Positions 7,265 through 15,756 of a DNA stretch of 64,000 nucleotides are shown here, piece by piece. The translations under genes and the position numbers were made by a program. Below the pieces are notes generated by a model. That model was given only the letters and a program-made list of their open reading frames with translations, searched no databases and was not told the origin of the DNA. The stretch's first letter is position 1, and every line of letters starts with the position of its first letter. The DNA is taken from positions 62,001-126,000 of the forward strand of contig JAGAYR010000044.1 in assembly GCA_017940415.1 (NCBI GenBank). Direction: 5' to 3'. This DNA comes from Lachnospiraceae bacterium. Lineage in GTDB: Bacteria; Bacillota; Clostridia; Lachnospirales; Lachnospiraceae.

Positions 7265-9112
7265 ATGAATAAGATCGGGACCAATTATATATTCCCACTC
7301 ATCACTCAGGAAACCGAAGACGGCATCAGATTTTGCCTTGAAAATAAGGCTTCCGATTGCGGTGTTATTCTGTATGACAGAGTTTCGGGACGGGAAATCG
7401 TGAAGATTCCCTTTGAGCCATCCGATCGGATCGGAAATCTGTATTGCAAAACCGTTTCCGGTTACAAAGCGTCAAATATTTCCTACATCTATTACGCAGG
7501 CGGAAAACTTATATCGGATCCAAGAGCTACGGGGCTTGTTTCGGGAAGAGAATATGCATCTGCCGTTACAGAGCCTTTGAAAGCTGTAATAAATGATTCG
7601 GATTATGATTGGGGATCGGACGAACATCCCCGTTTGAAATATGAGGACAGTTTCTTTTATCTGCTCCATGTCAGAGGATTTACCAAATCCCCTTCATCGG
7701 GAGTAAAGCATAAAGGAACCTATGCCGGCATCATCGAAAAAATAGATTATTTGTATGATCTTGGAGTTACCTGTGTGGAGCTTCAGCCGGCTTACGAATT
7801 TATCGAAACGGAATGCAAACCCGGAATTGAACCCTCATACGGTTACGGAGTATCAAAGCCTCTCCAGGTCATTCCCGGTAAATTAAATTATTGGGGATAT
7901 AAGCCCGGGTATTATTACTCACCCAAGGAAAGCTATTCGTCATCTGCGGATGCATCGGCTGAATTTAAAGATATGGTAAGAGAACTTCATAAACGTGGTA
8001 TGGAGCTTTGCATGCAGTTTTATTTTGCTCCTGATTTTCCCGAATCCGAAGTTCTTGAGATCCTTCGCTATTGGGTGATCAATTATCATGTTGACGGTTT
8101 TCATCTTATGGGAATGAATATTCCGATGAGACTTCTGTCATCCGATTCACTTCTTGCGGGTACGAAACTGTTAAACGATCATCCGGACAATATTGATTTC
8201 GAATCATTGAACTGTTCCGGTCAGGGAAGATTTATCGGATTATACACCGATGATTTCAGATATCCCTTAAGAAGACTCCTTAAGAGTGATGAAGGACAGG
8301 TTTCGGATTCACTTTCGCTGCTCAGATCTAATCCGGAAAATTTCGGACGCATTAATTTCTTTTCGGATTATCAGGGATTTACTCTTATGGACATGGTCAG
8401 TTATGACCGCAAGCATAATGAGGAAAACGGCGAATCGGGAAGGGACGGGAGTGATTATAACTTCAGCTGGAACTGCGGCGAGGAAGGCCCTACACGTAAG
8501 AAAAAGATCCGGGAGCTGAGACTCAGACAGATCAAGAATGCGTATAGCCTCCTGATGCTTGGAGCCGGAACCCCTTTGATATTCATGGGAGACGAATTCG
8601 GAAATTCTCAGATGGGAAACAATAATCCCTACTGTATAGATTCTCCCGTCACTTGGCTTGACTGGAAGGATCTTAAGAAAAACTCCGAGCTGAGTGATTA
8701 TCTAAAAGATCTCGTAAAGCTTCGCAAAGATCACAAGATTCTTCGAAGCGGAAGAGAACTGTATATGATAGATACGGAAAACTGCGGATATCCGGAGATG
8801 AGTTATCATTCCGATACCGCTTACAGAGTTTCCTGCGAGTACTATTCAAGATCTTTCGGTATCATGTATTGCGAAGACAAGGGTGAATCACTTATGTATG
8901 CCGCGGTCAATATGGGATGGGAGAATAAGAAACTTGCTCTTCCGAGACCCCCGAAAGGCTTTGACTGGCGCATCACATATTCTACGGATCCGGAAAGCTT
9001 GTGCAAACCGGATACCAAGGAATTAGAAAAAACGTTTCCCGGCAGGACCGTAACCATATTCCAAACGGTCAGATTTCCCGCGGGAAATAAAACCGGGAAG
9101 GTGAAAAAATGA
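7265..9112 (+). CDS. GH13 isoamylase/GlgX-like protein with all catalytic residues replaced (probable pseudoenzyme)
   Basis: 615 residues from the ATG that best fits the GGAG site; a TTG two codons earlier is possible. An N-terminal CBM48-like domain precedes a GH13 barrel of the debranching-enzyme type. Family landmarks are well kept (RDGSDYNFSWNCG.EGPT, GNNNPYC.D, SWLDW-type end), so the alignment is safe. The catalytic regions are not kept. Region I has Gln251 where the DVVYNH Asp is expected. Region II reads VDGFHLM, with His280 and Met282 in place of the conserved Arg and nucleophilic Asp. The region III Glu aligns with Asp305 (KLLND). Region IV reads DYQGF, with Tyr369 and Gln370 in place of His-Asp. 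Hydrolysis of alpha-1,6 linkages is therefore unlikely; glucan binding or a regulatory role is inferred. It overlaps the next gene by 4 bases. Confidence 0.85.
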   Translation: MNKIGTNYIFPLITQETEDGIRFCLENKASDCGVILYDRVSGREIVKIPFEPSDRIGNLYCKTVSGYKASNISYIYYAGGKLISDPRATGLVSGREYASAVTEPLKAVINDSDYDWGSDEHPRLKYEDSFFYLLHVRGFTKSPSSGVKHKGTYAGIIEKIDYLYDLGVTCVELQPAYEFIETECKPGIEPSYGYGVSKPLQVIPGKLNYWGYKPGYYYSPKESYSSSADASAEFKDMVRELHKRGMELCMQFYFAPDFPESEVLEILRYWVINYHVDGFHLMGMNIPMRLLSSDSLLAGTKLLNDHPDNIDFESLNCSGQGRFIGLYTDDFRYPLRRLLKSDEGQVSDSLSLLRSNPENFGRINFFSDYQGFTLMDMVSYDRKHNEENGESGRDGSDYNFSWNCGEEGPTRKKKIRELRLRQIKNAYSLLMLGAGTPLIFMGDEFGNSQMGNNNPYCIDSPVTWLDWKDLKKNSELSDYLKDLVKLRKDHKILRSGRELYMIDTENCGYPEMSYHSDTAYRVSCEYYSRSFGIMYCEDKGESLMYAAVNMGWENKKLALPRPPKGFDWRITYSTDPESLCKPDTKELEKTFPGRTVTIFQTVRFPAGNKTGKVKK

Positions 9113-9705
9113 GCACTCCTTATTTAATAAGATTTGTTCAGCATTTTGTTACGATCACAAAACATCGTATTCTCGTGTGCAAAGGATGTTTTAAGATCGG
9201 ATTATATTACCAGGGGCTGACTCACGATCTTTCCAAATACTCGCCCGATGAATTTCTTGTGGGAGTTAAGTATTATCAGGGCACGAGAAGCCCCAATAAT
9301 GCGGAACGTGAAGACATCGGATATTCTTCCGCATGGCTTCATCACAAAGGCAGGAATAAGCACCATTACGAATATTGGATAGACTATAACACCAGAGGAG
9401 AAATGCCCGGTGAAGATGTTCTTATCCCTGTGGAAATGCCGGACAGGTATGTTGCTGAGATGGTTATGGACCGAATCGCCGCATCCAAGGTCTATAAGGG
9501 AAAAGAATACAAGGATTCGGATTCGCTGGATTATTTTCTAGGCGGTATCGAAACCGCTCCGATGCATCCGAATACAAGAAAAAAGCTGTACAGATACCTG
9601 AAGATATTGGCAAAGTACGGCGAAGACAAGACTTGCAGGCTTATCAAATATGAATTGAAACACGGACGCTATATTCCCAAGTCAAAAAGGTCCGAATCAG
9701 ATTAA
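9109..9705 (+). CDS. DUF5662 family protein
   Basis: 198 residues with no signal peptide or membrane helix. A His-rich conserved core (THDLSKYSPDEF, then WLHHKGRNKHHYEYWID) matches the DUF5662 family as I remember it. The spacing of His and Asp residues (H..D, HH, HH) suggests a metal-binding helical fold reminiscent of HD-type phosphohydrolases, but this is inference and no activity is established. The start codon lies within the stop of the GH13-like gene (ATGA), so the two are translationally coupled. Function unknown. Confidence 0.75.
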   Translation: MSTPYLIRFVQHFVTITKHRILVCKGCFKIGLYYQGLTHDLSKYSPDEFLVGVKYYQGTRSPNNAEREDIGYSSAWLHHKGRNKHHYEYWIDYNTRGEMPGEDVLIPVEMPDRYVAEMVMDRIAASKVYKGKEYKDSDSLDYFLGGIETAPMHPNTRKKLYRYLKILAKYGEDKTCRLIKYELKHGRYIPKSKRSESD

Positions 9706-9722
9706 AAGGAAATCAAGAACAA

Positions 9723-10826
9723 ATGGCAGGTTCTTCTTTCGGTAAAATATTCAGAATAACCACATGGGGCGAATCCCACGGACCGGCTCTGGGCTGTGTC
9801 ATAGACGGATGCCCTGCAGGTGTGGAATTGTCCGAAGCCGATATCCAGCCTTTTCTCGACAGGAGAAAACCGGGTAATCCCGCAGTTGCAACAGCGAGAA
9901 AAGAATCCGATACTTGTGAGATATTATCCGGAGTGTTTGAAGGCAAGACAACCGGAACTCCCATATCGGTGATTATCAGAAATTCGGATCAGCATTCCGG
10001 TGATTACGATAATATCAAAGACGTTTACAGACCCGGTCATGCGGATTACACATTTGATGCAAAGTACGGTTTCAGAGATTACAGAGGCGGCGGAAGATCA
10101 TCCGGAAGGGAAACGGCCGCAAGGGTTATCGCCGGTGCTGTAGCAATCAAGGTTCTTGGCAGACTCGGAATAAAGGTTGAAGCTTATACCAGATCCATCG
10201 GACCCGTGGAAGCAGACCTTTCCGAATACTCCAGAAGTGCTGTTCTTGCTAATGCAACCGCTATGCCCGATATAGACGCCAATGCCAGAGCTCTGGAATA
10301 TATCGCCGATATGAAAAATAAATCGGATTCTTGCGGCGGTGTTATGGAATGCATTATAAGCGGAGTTCCCGCGGGTATAGGAGATCCTGTATTCGATAAA
10401 CTCGATGCAACTCTTGCACAGGCGGTTATGAGTATCGGAGCCGTTAAAGCAGTTGAGATAGGAGACGGATGCAAAGTAGCAAAATCCGTGGGAAGTAAGA
10501 ATAACGATCAGTTCAGATCTTCCAAGGACGGAGTCGTTAAGAAGTCCAATCACTCGGGCGGTATTCTCGGAGGAATAAGCGATTCGTCGGATATCATTGT
10601 CAGAGCCTCCGTAAAGCCCACTCCGTCTATAGCAAGAAGTCAGAAGACGGTTGATAACAAGGGTGAAAATATCGACATCGAGATTACGGGAAGACACGAT
10701 CCCGTTATTGTTCCCAGAGCTGTAGTAGTACTCGAGAGCATGTGTGCGGTAACAATTCTTGATGCACTTATGAGCGGAATGACATCCAGGATAGATAATC
10801 TTGTCAGCATATATAAAAATCAGTGA
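9723..10826 (+). CDS. aroC: Chorismate synthase
   Basis: 367 residues, the normal length. It converts 5-enolpyruvylshikimate-3-phosphate to chorismate, the last common step of aromatic amino acid synthesis, with reduced FMN. Signatures seen include GSSFGKIFRITTWGESHGPA at the N-terminus, FLDRRKPG, RPGHADYTFDAKYGFRDYRGGGRSSGRETA and the C-terminal RHDPVIVPRA. AAAGGAAA precedes the ATG. The protein is cytoplasmic and monofunctional (no fused flavin reductase). The downstream propeller gene starts right after it, with a ribosome binding site overlapping the aroC stop, so the two are probably cotranscribed. No other aromatic pathway gene is nearby. Confidence 0.97.
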   Translation: MAGSSFGKIFRITTWGESHGPALGCVIDGCPAGVELSEADIQPFLDRRKPGNPAVATARKESDTCEILSGVFEGKTTGTPISVIIRNSDQHSGDYDNIKDVYRPGHADYTFDAKYGFRDYRGGGRSSGRETAARVIAGAVAIKVLGRLGIKVEAYTRSIGPVEADLSEYSRSAVLANATAMPDIDANARALEYIADMKNKSDSCGGVMECIISGVPAGIGDPVFDKLDATLAQAVMSIGAVKAVEIGDGCKVAKSVGSKNNDQFRSSKDGVVKKSNHSGGILGGISDSSDIIVRASVKPTPSIARSQKTVDNKGENIDIEITGRHDPVIVPRAVVVLESMCAVTILDALMSGMTSRIDNLVSIYKNQ

Positions 10827-10837
10827 GGAAACCGGAA

Positions 10838-11944
10838 ATGGCAGAAGAAAAAAAGAAAACTAAATCTTCAAAGGAAAATCAGGACAAGTATGTCGCTTAT
10901 GTTTCCACCTATACAAGGGGAGATAATCACGGCATAAAGATCTATGATGTTGATATGGAGACAGGTCGTTTCAAGGAGAAGGATGAAGTTGATATTTCCA
11001 ACTCATCATATGTCACTGTTTCCCATAACGGAAAATATCTCTATTCAATAACCGACCTCGGTGTTGAGTCTTATAAGATTGCTCCCGACGGAACCCTTGA
11101 TCTTATTAACTTTGCACCTATCAACGGTATGAGAGGATGCTATCTTGCAACCGACTATACAGACAGATATCTTATGGTAGCAGGTTATCATGACGGTAAG
11201 CTTACCGTTCTTCACATCAAGGATAACGGCGGCGTAGGTAAGATAACCGACGAAGTCTTCCATAAGGGTCTCGGCTCCATGGCTGACAGAAACTTCAGAC
11301 CTCATATCGCAAGCGCCAGAATGACCCATGACAACAGATATATCTTGGTTGCCGATCAGGGAATGGATCACGTTAATGTCTATGAGCTTAACCAGGAGAC
11401 CGGTAAGATCAAACTTGTAGATATCATCAGATGCGAACTTGAATCATCCCCCCGTCAGATCAAACTTTCCAAGGACGGAAGATTCATTTATATCTGCCTT
11501 GAGGCTACTTGTAAGATTGATGTATATGAATATACATTTGACGGCAAAGCTCCTTCTTTTGAGAAGATCCAGACCGTTGATGTTATCAAGTTTGAGGACG
11601 GAGCACCTTCCGCTCTCAGCGCTCTTTCTTTTTCAAGCGATTACAAATATATCCTTACAACCGTTGCCGGAGATAATTCCGTAGCTATATTCGGAGCTGA
11701 TGAGAAGACCGGACTTCTTACCAAGAAACTGATTCTTCCCGTCTCAGGCGATTATCCTAAGGATGCGGAGATTCTTCCCGGCAATAAGTTCCTTGTATCA
11801 CTTAATCATGAGTCCAACGAGATGTCCTTCTTTAAACTGGATATCGAACACGGAACCATGATCATGAACGGAGATTTTGTTAAAGTAAATACCCCTAACT
11901 GTATTCTGATCCACAAGCTCAATACCGAGACCGAAGAAAAATAG
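10838..11944 (+). CDS. Lactonase-family seven-bladed beta-propeller protein (6-phosphogluconolactonase-like)
   Basis: 368 residues from the ATG preceded by GAGGAAA. A GTG five codons earlier overlaps the aroC stop and is less likely. After a Lys/Glu-rich start, about seven beta-propeller repeats can be seen, with phrases such as YVAYVSTYTRG, SHNGKYLYSITD, THDNRYILVADQGMDHVNVYEL, SKDGRFIYICLEA and LPGNKFLVSLNHESNE. This matches the YbhE/Pgl lactonase family. The family includes 6-phosphogluconolactonases, but many members have unproven substrates, and no pentose phosphate gene is close. Cytoplasmic by sequence. Probably cotranscribed with aroC. Confidence 0.8.
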   Translation: MAEEKKKTKSSKENQDKYVAYVSTYTRGDNHGIKIYDVDMETGRFKEKDEVDISNSSYVTVSHNGKYLYSITDLGVESYKIAPDGTLDLINFAPINGMRGCYLATDYTDRYLMVAGYHDGKLTVLHIKDNGGVGKITDEVFHKGLGSMADRNFRPHIASARMTHDNRYILVADQGMDHVNVYELNQETGKIKLVDIIRCELESSPRQIKLSKDGRFIYICLEATCKIDVYEYTFDGKAPSFEKIQTVDVIKFEDGAPSALSALSFSSDYKYILTTVAGDNSVAIFGADEKTGLLTKKLILPVSGDYPKDAEILPGNKFLVSLNHESNEMSFFKLDIEHGTMIMNGDFVKVNTPNCILIHKLNTETEEK

Positions 11945-11968
11945 TGTTTTCCGAAAGGTTCACAGGAG

Positions 11969-13069
11969 ATGCTTAATCTTTCCCGTAAGGAAATGGTCTC
12001 TGAAGAGATCAGAAAACGCGGAAAAAAGAATAAGGCATTTAAGTTTTTCTCTCCGATTATCAAGGGGGGCTTGTTTGCGTGGATCGGTTTATGTGAATTC
12101 TGCAGCGGACACTTGATCAAATTTGTATTGTTATGTACATCCGGATTATGCTTTATTGCTTTCTGCAGTTTTTCGTTTCCTTTGTTTACGGGATCTGTTA
12201 CAAATCTGGGTATCATCGATTTCAACGAACTTGATGAGTCCATATCTCTTGCAGATGAGGATGAGGATTTCCTGACTGCCGATGAAGCCAGAAAGATTTT
12301 CTATAAAGACTTCAGGGGTGAGGACGGATCTCTTTATACAGGTTATGTAAGCGTCAATTCCGAAGGCCAGGAAGTTATCGCAATTAAAACCGATGACATT
12401 CTTGAGGATGTTTATGTGGGAGATTCGATACTTACGGATGAACCGGATGCGACCTGTTCCGATCTTTACGAAGAGTACGATCTGGACAGTCTTGTTTTTG
12501 ACAGAAACGACTGGAGACTGATCCTTGTTAATAAGCAGCATTCCGTACCTGCCGGATATGAATTCCCGTTGGGCGAACTTGCAGCAAACGTACAGTGCGA
12601 TGAACGCGTTATCGATGATCTTGTGATGATGCTTCGGGACGCAAGAAACGCAGGAATGAACATCTGGATCGTATCACCTTACAGATCCGGAGAGAAACAG
12701 GAAAATCTGTTTAATTATGATCTCAGCAAGTATATCGATTCCGGAATGAATTATTTTGATGCGTATCAGCTTGCCGCAGAGGCGGTAACACTTCCCGGAA
12801 CCAGTGAGCATCAGATCGGACTTGCTTTTGATATCGTTAATAATGAGTACGCCCACTTGGGTGAGGGTTTCGGCGAGACACCCGAAGGAATCTGGCTTGC
12901 GGAGAACTGCTATAAATACGGTTTTATCCTCAGATATCCTGCGGATAAGGAATATATTACAACTATTGAATATGAACCCTGGCATTTCAGATATGTGGGC
13001 AGAGAAGCTGCGGCATATATGACGCTCAAGGGATTAACACTTGAAGAATTCTGGGAGACAGTATTTTGA
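11969..13069 (+). CDS. VanY-type D-alanyl-D-alanine carboxypeptidase, membrane anchored
   Basis: 366 residues. A basic N-terminus is followed by a hydrophobic segment (about 47-75), then an acidic extracytoplasmic linker and a C-terminal peptidase M15B domain (about 190-366). Zinc ligands are visible: His281 and Asp288 in SEHQIGLAFD, and His339 with catalytic Glu336 in YEPWHFRYVG. The enzyme should remove the terminal D-Ala from peptidoglycan stem peptides. The region before the domain (about 90-180) is not recognised. It overlaps tgt by 4 bases. With the L,D-transpeptidase at 20440 it forms part of the wall-remodelling set in this window. Nothing suggests a vancomycin resistance cluster. Confidence 0.88.
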   Translation: MLNLSRKEMVSEEIRKRGKKNKAFKFFSPIIKGGLFAWIGLCEFCSGHLIKFVLLCTSGLCFIAFCSFSFPLFTGSVTNLGIIDFNELDESISLADEDEDFLTADEARKIFYKDFRGEDGSLYTGYVSVNSEGQEVIAIKTDDILEDVYVGDSILTDEPDATCSDLYEEYDLDSLVFDRNDWRLILVNKQHSVPAGYEFPLGELAANVQCDERVIDDLVMMLRDARNAGMNIWIVSPYRSGEKQENLFNYDLSKYIDSGMNYFDAYQLAAEAVTLPGTSEHQIGLAFDIVNNEYAHLGEGFGETPEGIWLAENCYKYGFILRYPADKEYITTIEYEPWHFRYVGREAAAYMTLKGLTLEEFWETVF

Positions 13070-14205
13070 GTTCATGTTTTAAACTTATCAAAAAAGACGG
13101 CGAAGCCAGAAGGGGAGAGCTGACAACGGTACATGGTACGGTTCAGACTCCTCTTTTTATGAATGTGGGAACCGTAGCCGCCATAAAGGGCGGAGTTTCA
13201 TCCGAAGATCTTGAGAATATCGGATGTCAGGTTGAGCTGTCCAATACATATCATCTTCATGTAAGAACCGGCGATGATCTTATCAAAAGATTCGGTGGTC
13301 TTCATAAGTTTATGGACTGGCATAAACCGATTCTGACCGATTCCGGAGGGTTTCAGGTTTTCTCGCTGGCATCCATGAGAAAGATTAAAGAAGAAGGTGT
13401 AACCTTCAGAAGCCATATCGACGGGCACAAGATCTTCATGGGGCCGGAAGAGAGCATGCGGATACAGAGCAATCTCGGTTCCACGATCGCCATGGCGTTT
13501 GATGAGTGTCCTCCCGCTAAAGCTGCAAGGGAATATGTGCTTCCTTCGGTTCAGAGAACGGAAAGGTGGCTGGCAAGATGTAAAGCGGAGATGGACAGGC
13601 TGAATTCCCTTGAAGATACCATCAATAAGGATCAGCTTCTTTTCGGTATAAATCAGGGTGCTGTCTACAATGACATCAGAATAGAAAACGCAAAGAAGAT
13701 ATCCGAACTTGATCTTCCGGGATATGCCATAGGCGGACTTGCGGTCGGAGAAACTCATGAGGAGATGTATGACGTTATAGAGCATACCGCGCCTTTCCTT
13801 CCCATAGATAAGCCCAGATACCTGATGGGTGTGGGAACTCCCGCCAATATTCTTGAGGCAGTTGACCGCGGTATAGATATGTTCGACTGTGTATATCCTT
13901 CCAGAAACGGCAGACACGGACATCTGTATACCCACTTCGGTAAGATCAATATCAATAACGCCAAGTATGCCGAAGATGACAGGCCGATTGAAGAAGGCTG
14001 TCAGTGTCCCGCCTGCAGAAGATATTCCAGAGCATATATCCGCCATCTGCACAAATCCGGTGAGATGCTGGGACTCAGACTTTGTGTACTCCATAATCTG
14101 TATTTTTATAATCATCTTATGGAAGAGATTCGTCAGGCGATTGATGAAGACAGATTTGCATCTTTCAAAAGAGAGATGCTGGATAATCTTAAAGCAGAGA
14201 AATAA
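13066..14205 (+). CDS. tgt: Queuine/preQ1 tRNA-guanine transglycosylase
   Basis: 379 residues. It exchanges guanine-34 of Asp, Asn, His and Tyr tRNAs for preQ1. Signatures seen are TPLFMNVGTVAAIKG, the catalytic-Asp region LTDSGGFQVFSL, GINQGAVYNDIR, YAIGGLAVGE, the second Asp in MFDCVYPSRNGRHG, and the zinc site CQCPACRRYSRAYIRHLHKSGE plus a His in CVLHN. The start is a TTG sharing bases with the VanY stop, which fixes translational coupling. Unlike the common arrangement, no queA or ruvB is adjacent; the neighbours are wall genes and yajC, the latter a usual partner of tgt. Confidence 0.97.
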   Translation: MSSCFKLIKKDGEARRGELTTVHGTVQTPLFMNVGTVAAIKGGVSSEDLENIGCQVELSNTYHLHVRTGDDLIKRFGGLHKFMDWHKPILTDSGGFQVFSLASMRKIKEEGVTFRSHIDGHKIFMGPEESMRIQSNLGSTIAMAFDECPPAKAAREYVLPSVQRTERWLARCKAEMDRLNSLEDTINKDQLLFGINQGAVYNDIRIENAKKISELDLPGYAIGGLAVGETHEEMYDVIEHTAPFLPIDKPRYLMGVGTPANILEAVDRGIDMFDCVYPSRNGRHGHLYTHFGKININNAKYAEDDRPIEEGCQCPACRRYSRAYIRHLHKSGEMLGLRLCVLHNLYFYNHLMEEIRQAIDEDRFASFKREMLDNLKAEK

Positions 14206-14221
14206 AAGGGGGTTATATAAT

Positions 14222-15061
14222 ATGAAAAAATCGTTTATTAAATTATCTGCGATACTTACAGCGGTTTTCTGCATTGTCGGTGTGAAATTTTCCGTAAATG
14301 CCGCACCTGTAAAGATGGCGGACGGTCAGCTTTTCGATGCAACTTATTATGCTCAGAAAAATCCTGATGTTGTTGCCGTGTTCGGCACCGATCAGAACAT
14401 GCTTTATCTTCATTACTCGCTTTGCGGTAAAACAGAAGGAAGACTTCCCTATGATCCTTCATACGGAAGCGGAAGTTCTTCATCTGCAGGTGATTTTGAT
14501 GCCGCTTATTACGCAGCTAGATATCCCGATGTAGCAGCTGTATTCGGTTATGACCCTACTCTCCTTAAGATGCACTATGATCTTTGTGGAAAGACTGAGG
14601 GAAGATTTGCAAATGCGGCTCAGGAAGCTGCAGCAGCCGCTGTACCCGCACCCGCACCTGCTCCTGTGCCCACAGCTACAGTCAGTGATTCCTCATTTGA
14701 AATGCAGGTTTTAAACCTTTGCAATGCTCAGCGTGCAGCATACGGACTTGCTCCTCTTTCCTGGGATGCTTCCAACCTTGCTCCCGGCGCCGCTGTAAGA
14801 GCACAGGAAATTACCGTAGTATTTTCACATACAAGACCTGACGGAAGCAGTTGCTTTACAGCAGTCAGAAATCCCGGAAGACTGGGCGAAAATATAGCAG
14901 CAGGACAGCGTACACCCGAAGCTGTAGTTAATGCATGGATGAACAGCTCCGGACACAGAGCAAACATCCTTAACGCTAATTTCACCAAGCTTGGCGTAGG
15001 TTATGTATATGTTCCCGGCGATATGTACGGACATTATTGGGTTCAGATGTTCTCATCATAA
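14222..15061 (+). CDS. Secreted CAP/SCP-domain protein with two tandem 37-residue repeats
   Basis: 279 residues. A signal peptide (1 to about 27, ending VNAA) is followed by two near-identical repeats (FDATYYAQKNPDVVAVFG... and FDAAYYAARYPDVAAVFG..., each closing with CGKTEGR), an Ala/Pro linker, and a C-terminal CAP domain (about 160-279). CAP hallmarks are present: LNLCNAQRAAYGL, FSHTRPDG, LGENIAAG, AWMNSSGHRANILNANFTKLGVGY. Bacterial CAP proteins act outside the cell with mostly unknown roles. The paired repeats resemble the NPDV...HY...GR surface repeats of other bacterial exoproteins and may bind wall or carbohydrate. A GGGGG-containing ribosome binding site just before ATG 14222 rules out the much longer upstream extension of the frame, which overlaps tgt. 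Confidence 0.88.
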   Translation: MKKSFIKLSAILTAVFCIVGVKFSVNAAPVKMADGQLFDATYYAQKNPDVVAVFGTDQNMLYLHYSLCGKTEGRLPYDPSYGSGSSSSAGDFDAAYYAARYPDVAAVFGYDPTLLKMHYDLCGKTEGRFANAAQEAAAAAVPAPAPAPVPTATVSDSSFEMQVLNLCNAQRAAYGLAPLSWDASNLAPGAAVRAQEITVVFSHTRPDGSSCFTAVRNPGRLGENIAAGQRTPEAVVNAWMNSSGHRANILNANFTKLGVGYVYVPGDMYGHYWVQMFSS

Positions 15062-15155
15062 ATTTTTTATTTGATACTTTTCCTGATATCGTGTATCATC
15101 AGAAAAGTGTGCAGAACACATTTGAATTCAGAATTTTGATCGGAGGACTATTAAT

Positions 15156-15518
15156 ATGAAATTATTGCTTCTCACCGCTGAAGAAGCTGCTGCTGCAGAG
15201 GCAGGACTCGGAAGCTTACTTCCCGTTGTTATCATGTACGGTATCATCATCTTCGCACTTTGGTTCTTCTTCATGAGACCTCAGAGCAAAGAGAGAAAGA
15301 AGACCCAGGAGATGCTCGCTACCCTCGAAGTTGGCGATGTAGTAGTTACCACCTCAGGCTTCTACGGAGTTCTCATCGATGTAACCGACGACGACGTAAT
15401 CGTAGAGTTCGGCAACAACCGTAACTGCCGTATCCCCATGGAGAAATCCGCCATCGCCCGTGTTGAAAAGCCCGGCCAGGAAGCTCCCGCTGAGTCTGAC
15501 AAGAAGAAAGACAAGTAA
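15156..15518 (+). CDS. yajC: Preprotein translocase subunit YajC
   Basis: 120 residues: one membrane helix (about 22-42, PVVIMYGIIIFALWFFFMRP), the family motif RPQSKERKK, then a small soluble domain with the typical VGDVVVTTSGFYGVLIDV and a Lys-rich tail. YajC joins SecDF at the translocon. Preceded by GATCGGAGGA. It is usually found next to tgt, as here (one gene away). A terminator follows directly, so it closes the transcript. Confidence 0.95.
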   Translation: MKLLLLTAEEAAAAEAGLGSLLPVVIMYGIIIFALWFFFMRPQSKERKKTQEMLATLEVGDVVVTTSGFYGVLIDVTDDDVIVEFGNNRNCRIPMEKSAIARVEKPGQEAPAESDKKKDK

Positions 15519-15540
15519 TTCCTAATATAGTGTGAACTAT

Positions 15541-15574
15541 AAGCCACTCGAATCTTTCGGGTGGCTTTTTTATG
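15541..15574 (+). terminator. Terminator after yajC
   Basis: AAGCCAC at 15541-15547 pairs with GTGGCTT at 15561-15567, with an inner CG/CG pair and an A/T loop, followed by six T residues. Confidence 0.85.
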
Positions 15575-15610
15575 TATTTATTTGTAATACTTTTATGTAA
15601 CTAAGGCGAT

Positions 15611-15717
15611 CTTTGTACATCCCGTTATTATTATCTGAACTTTTGAATGAGCTTAGCTGTTCTTAGAACAGCTTAGCGAATTCAGCAGAGAGGATGATAA
15701 TAACGGGATGTATAAAG
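15611..15717. repeat. 107-nt nested inverted repeat upstream of the leuB-ilvD-ilvB genes
   Basis: The outer arms 15611-15635 and 15693-15717 pair over 25 positions with only two G-U type pairs and no bulge (CTTTGTACATCCCGTTATTA with its complement). Inside, GCTTAGCTGTTC (15651-15662) and GAACAGCTTAGC (15666-15677) form a second stem with one mismatch around a TTA loop. The element could be a folded leader RNA, a cruciform, or a small MITE-like repeat. It is about 185 bases upstream of the leuB start and has no coding content. No T-box consensus was seen. Confidence 0.7.
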
Positions 15718-15756
15718 AATCAACGTATTATGCATATTTATTCATAAATTGCAATA

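Noticed and set aside
10823-10837. GTG start for the lactonase-type gene overlapping the aroC stop
   Set aside because: The ATG at 10838 has GAGGAAA at proper distance, while the GTG has no ribosome binding site.
11969-13069. Glycopeptide resistance cluster
   Set aside because: Only a VanY-like housekeeping carboxypeptidase is present; no vanH, ligase or vanX gene is in the window.
13889-14221. Long N-terminal extension of the CAP-domain protein
   Set aside because: It overlaps tgt in another frame; ATG 14222 begins a perfect signal peptide and follows a ribosome binding site.
13198-14274. 358-codon open frame antisense to tgt
   Set aside because: It is a shadow of a highly conserved gene; no ribosome binding site, and the composition mirrors the opposite-strand codons.
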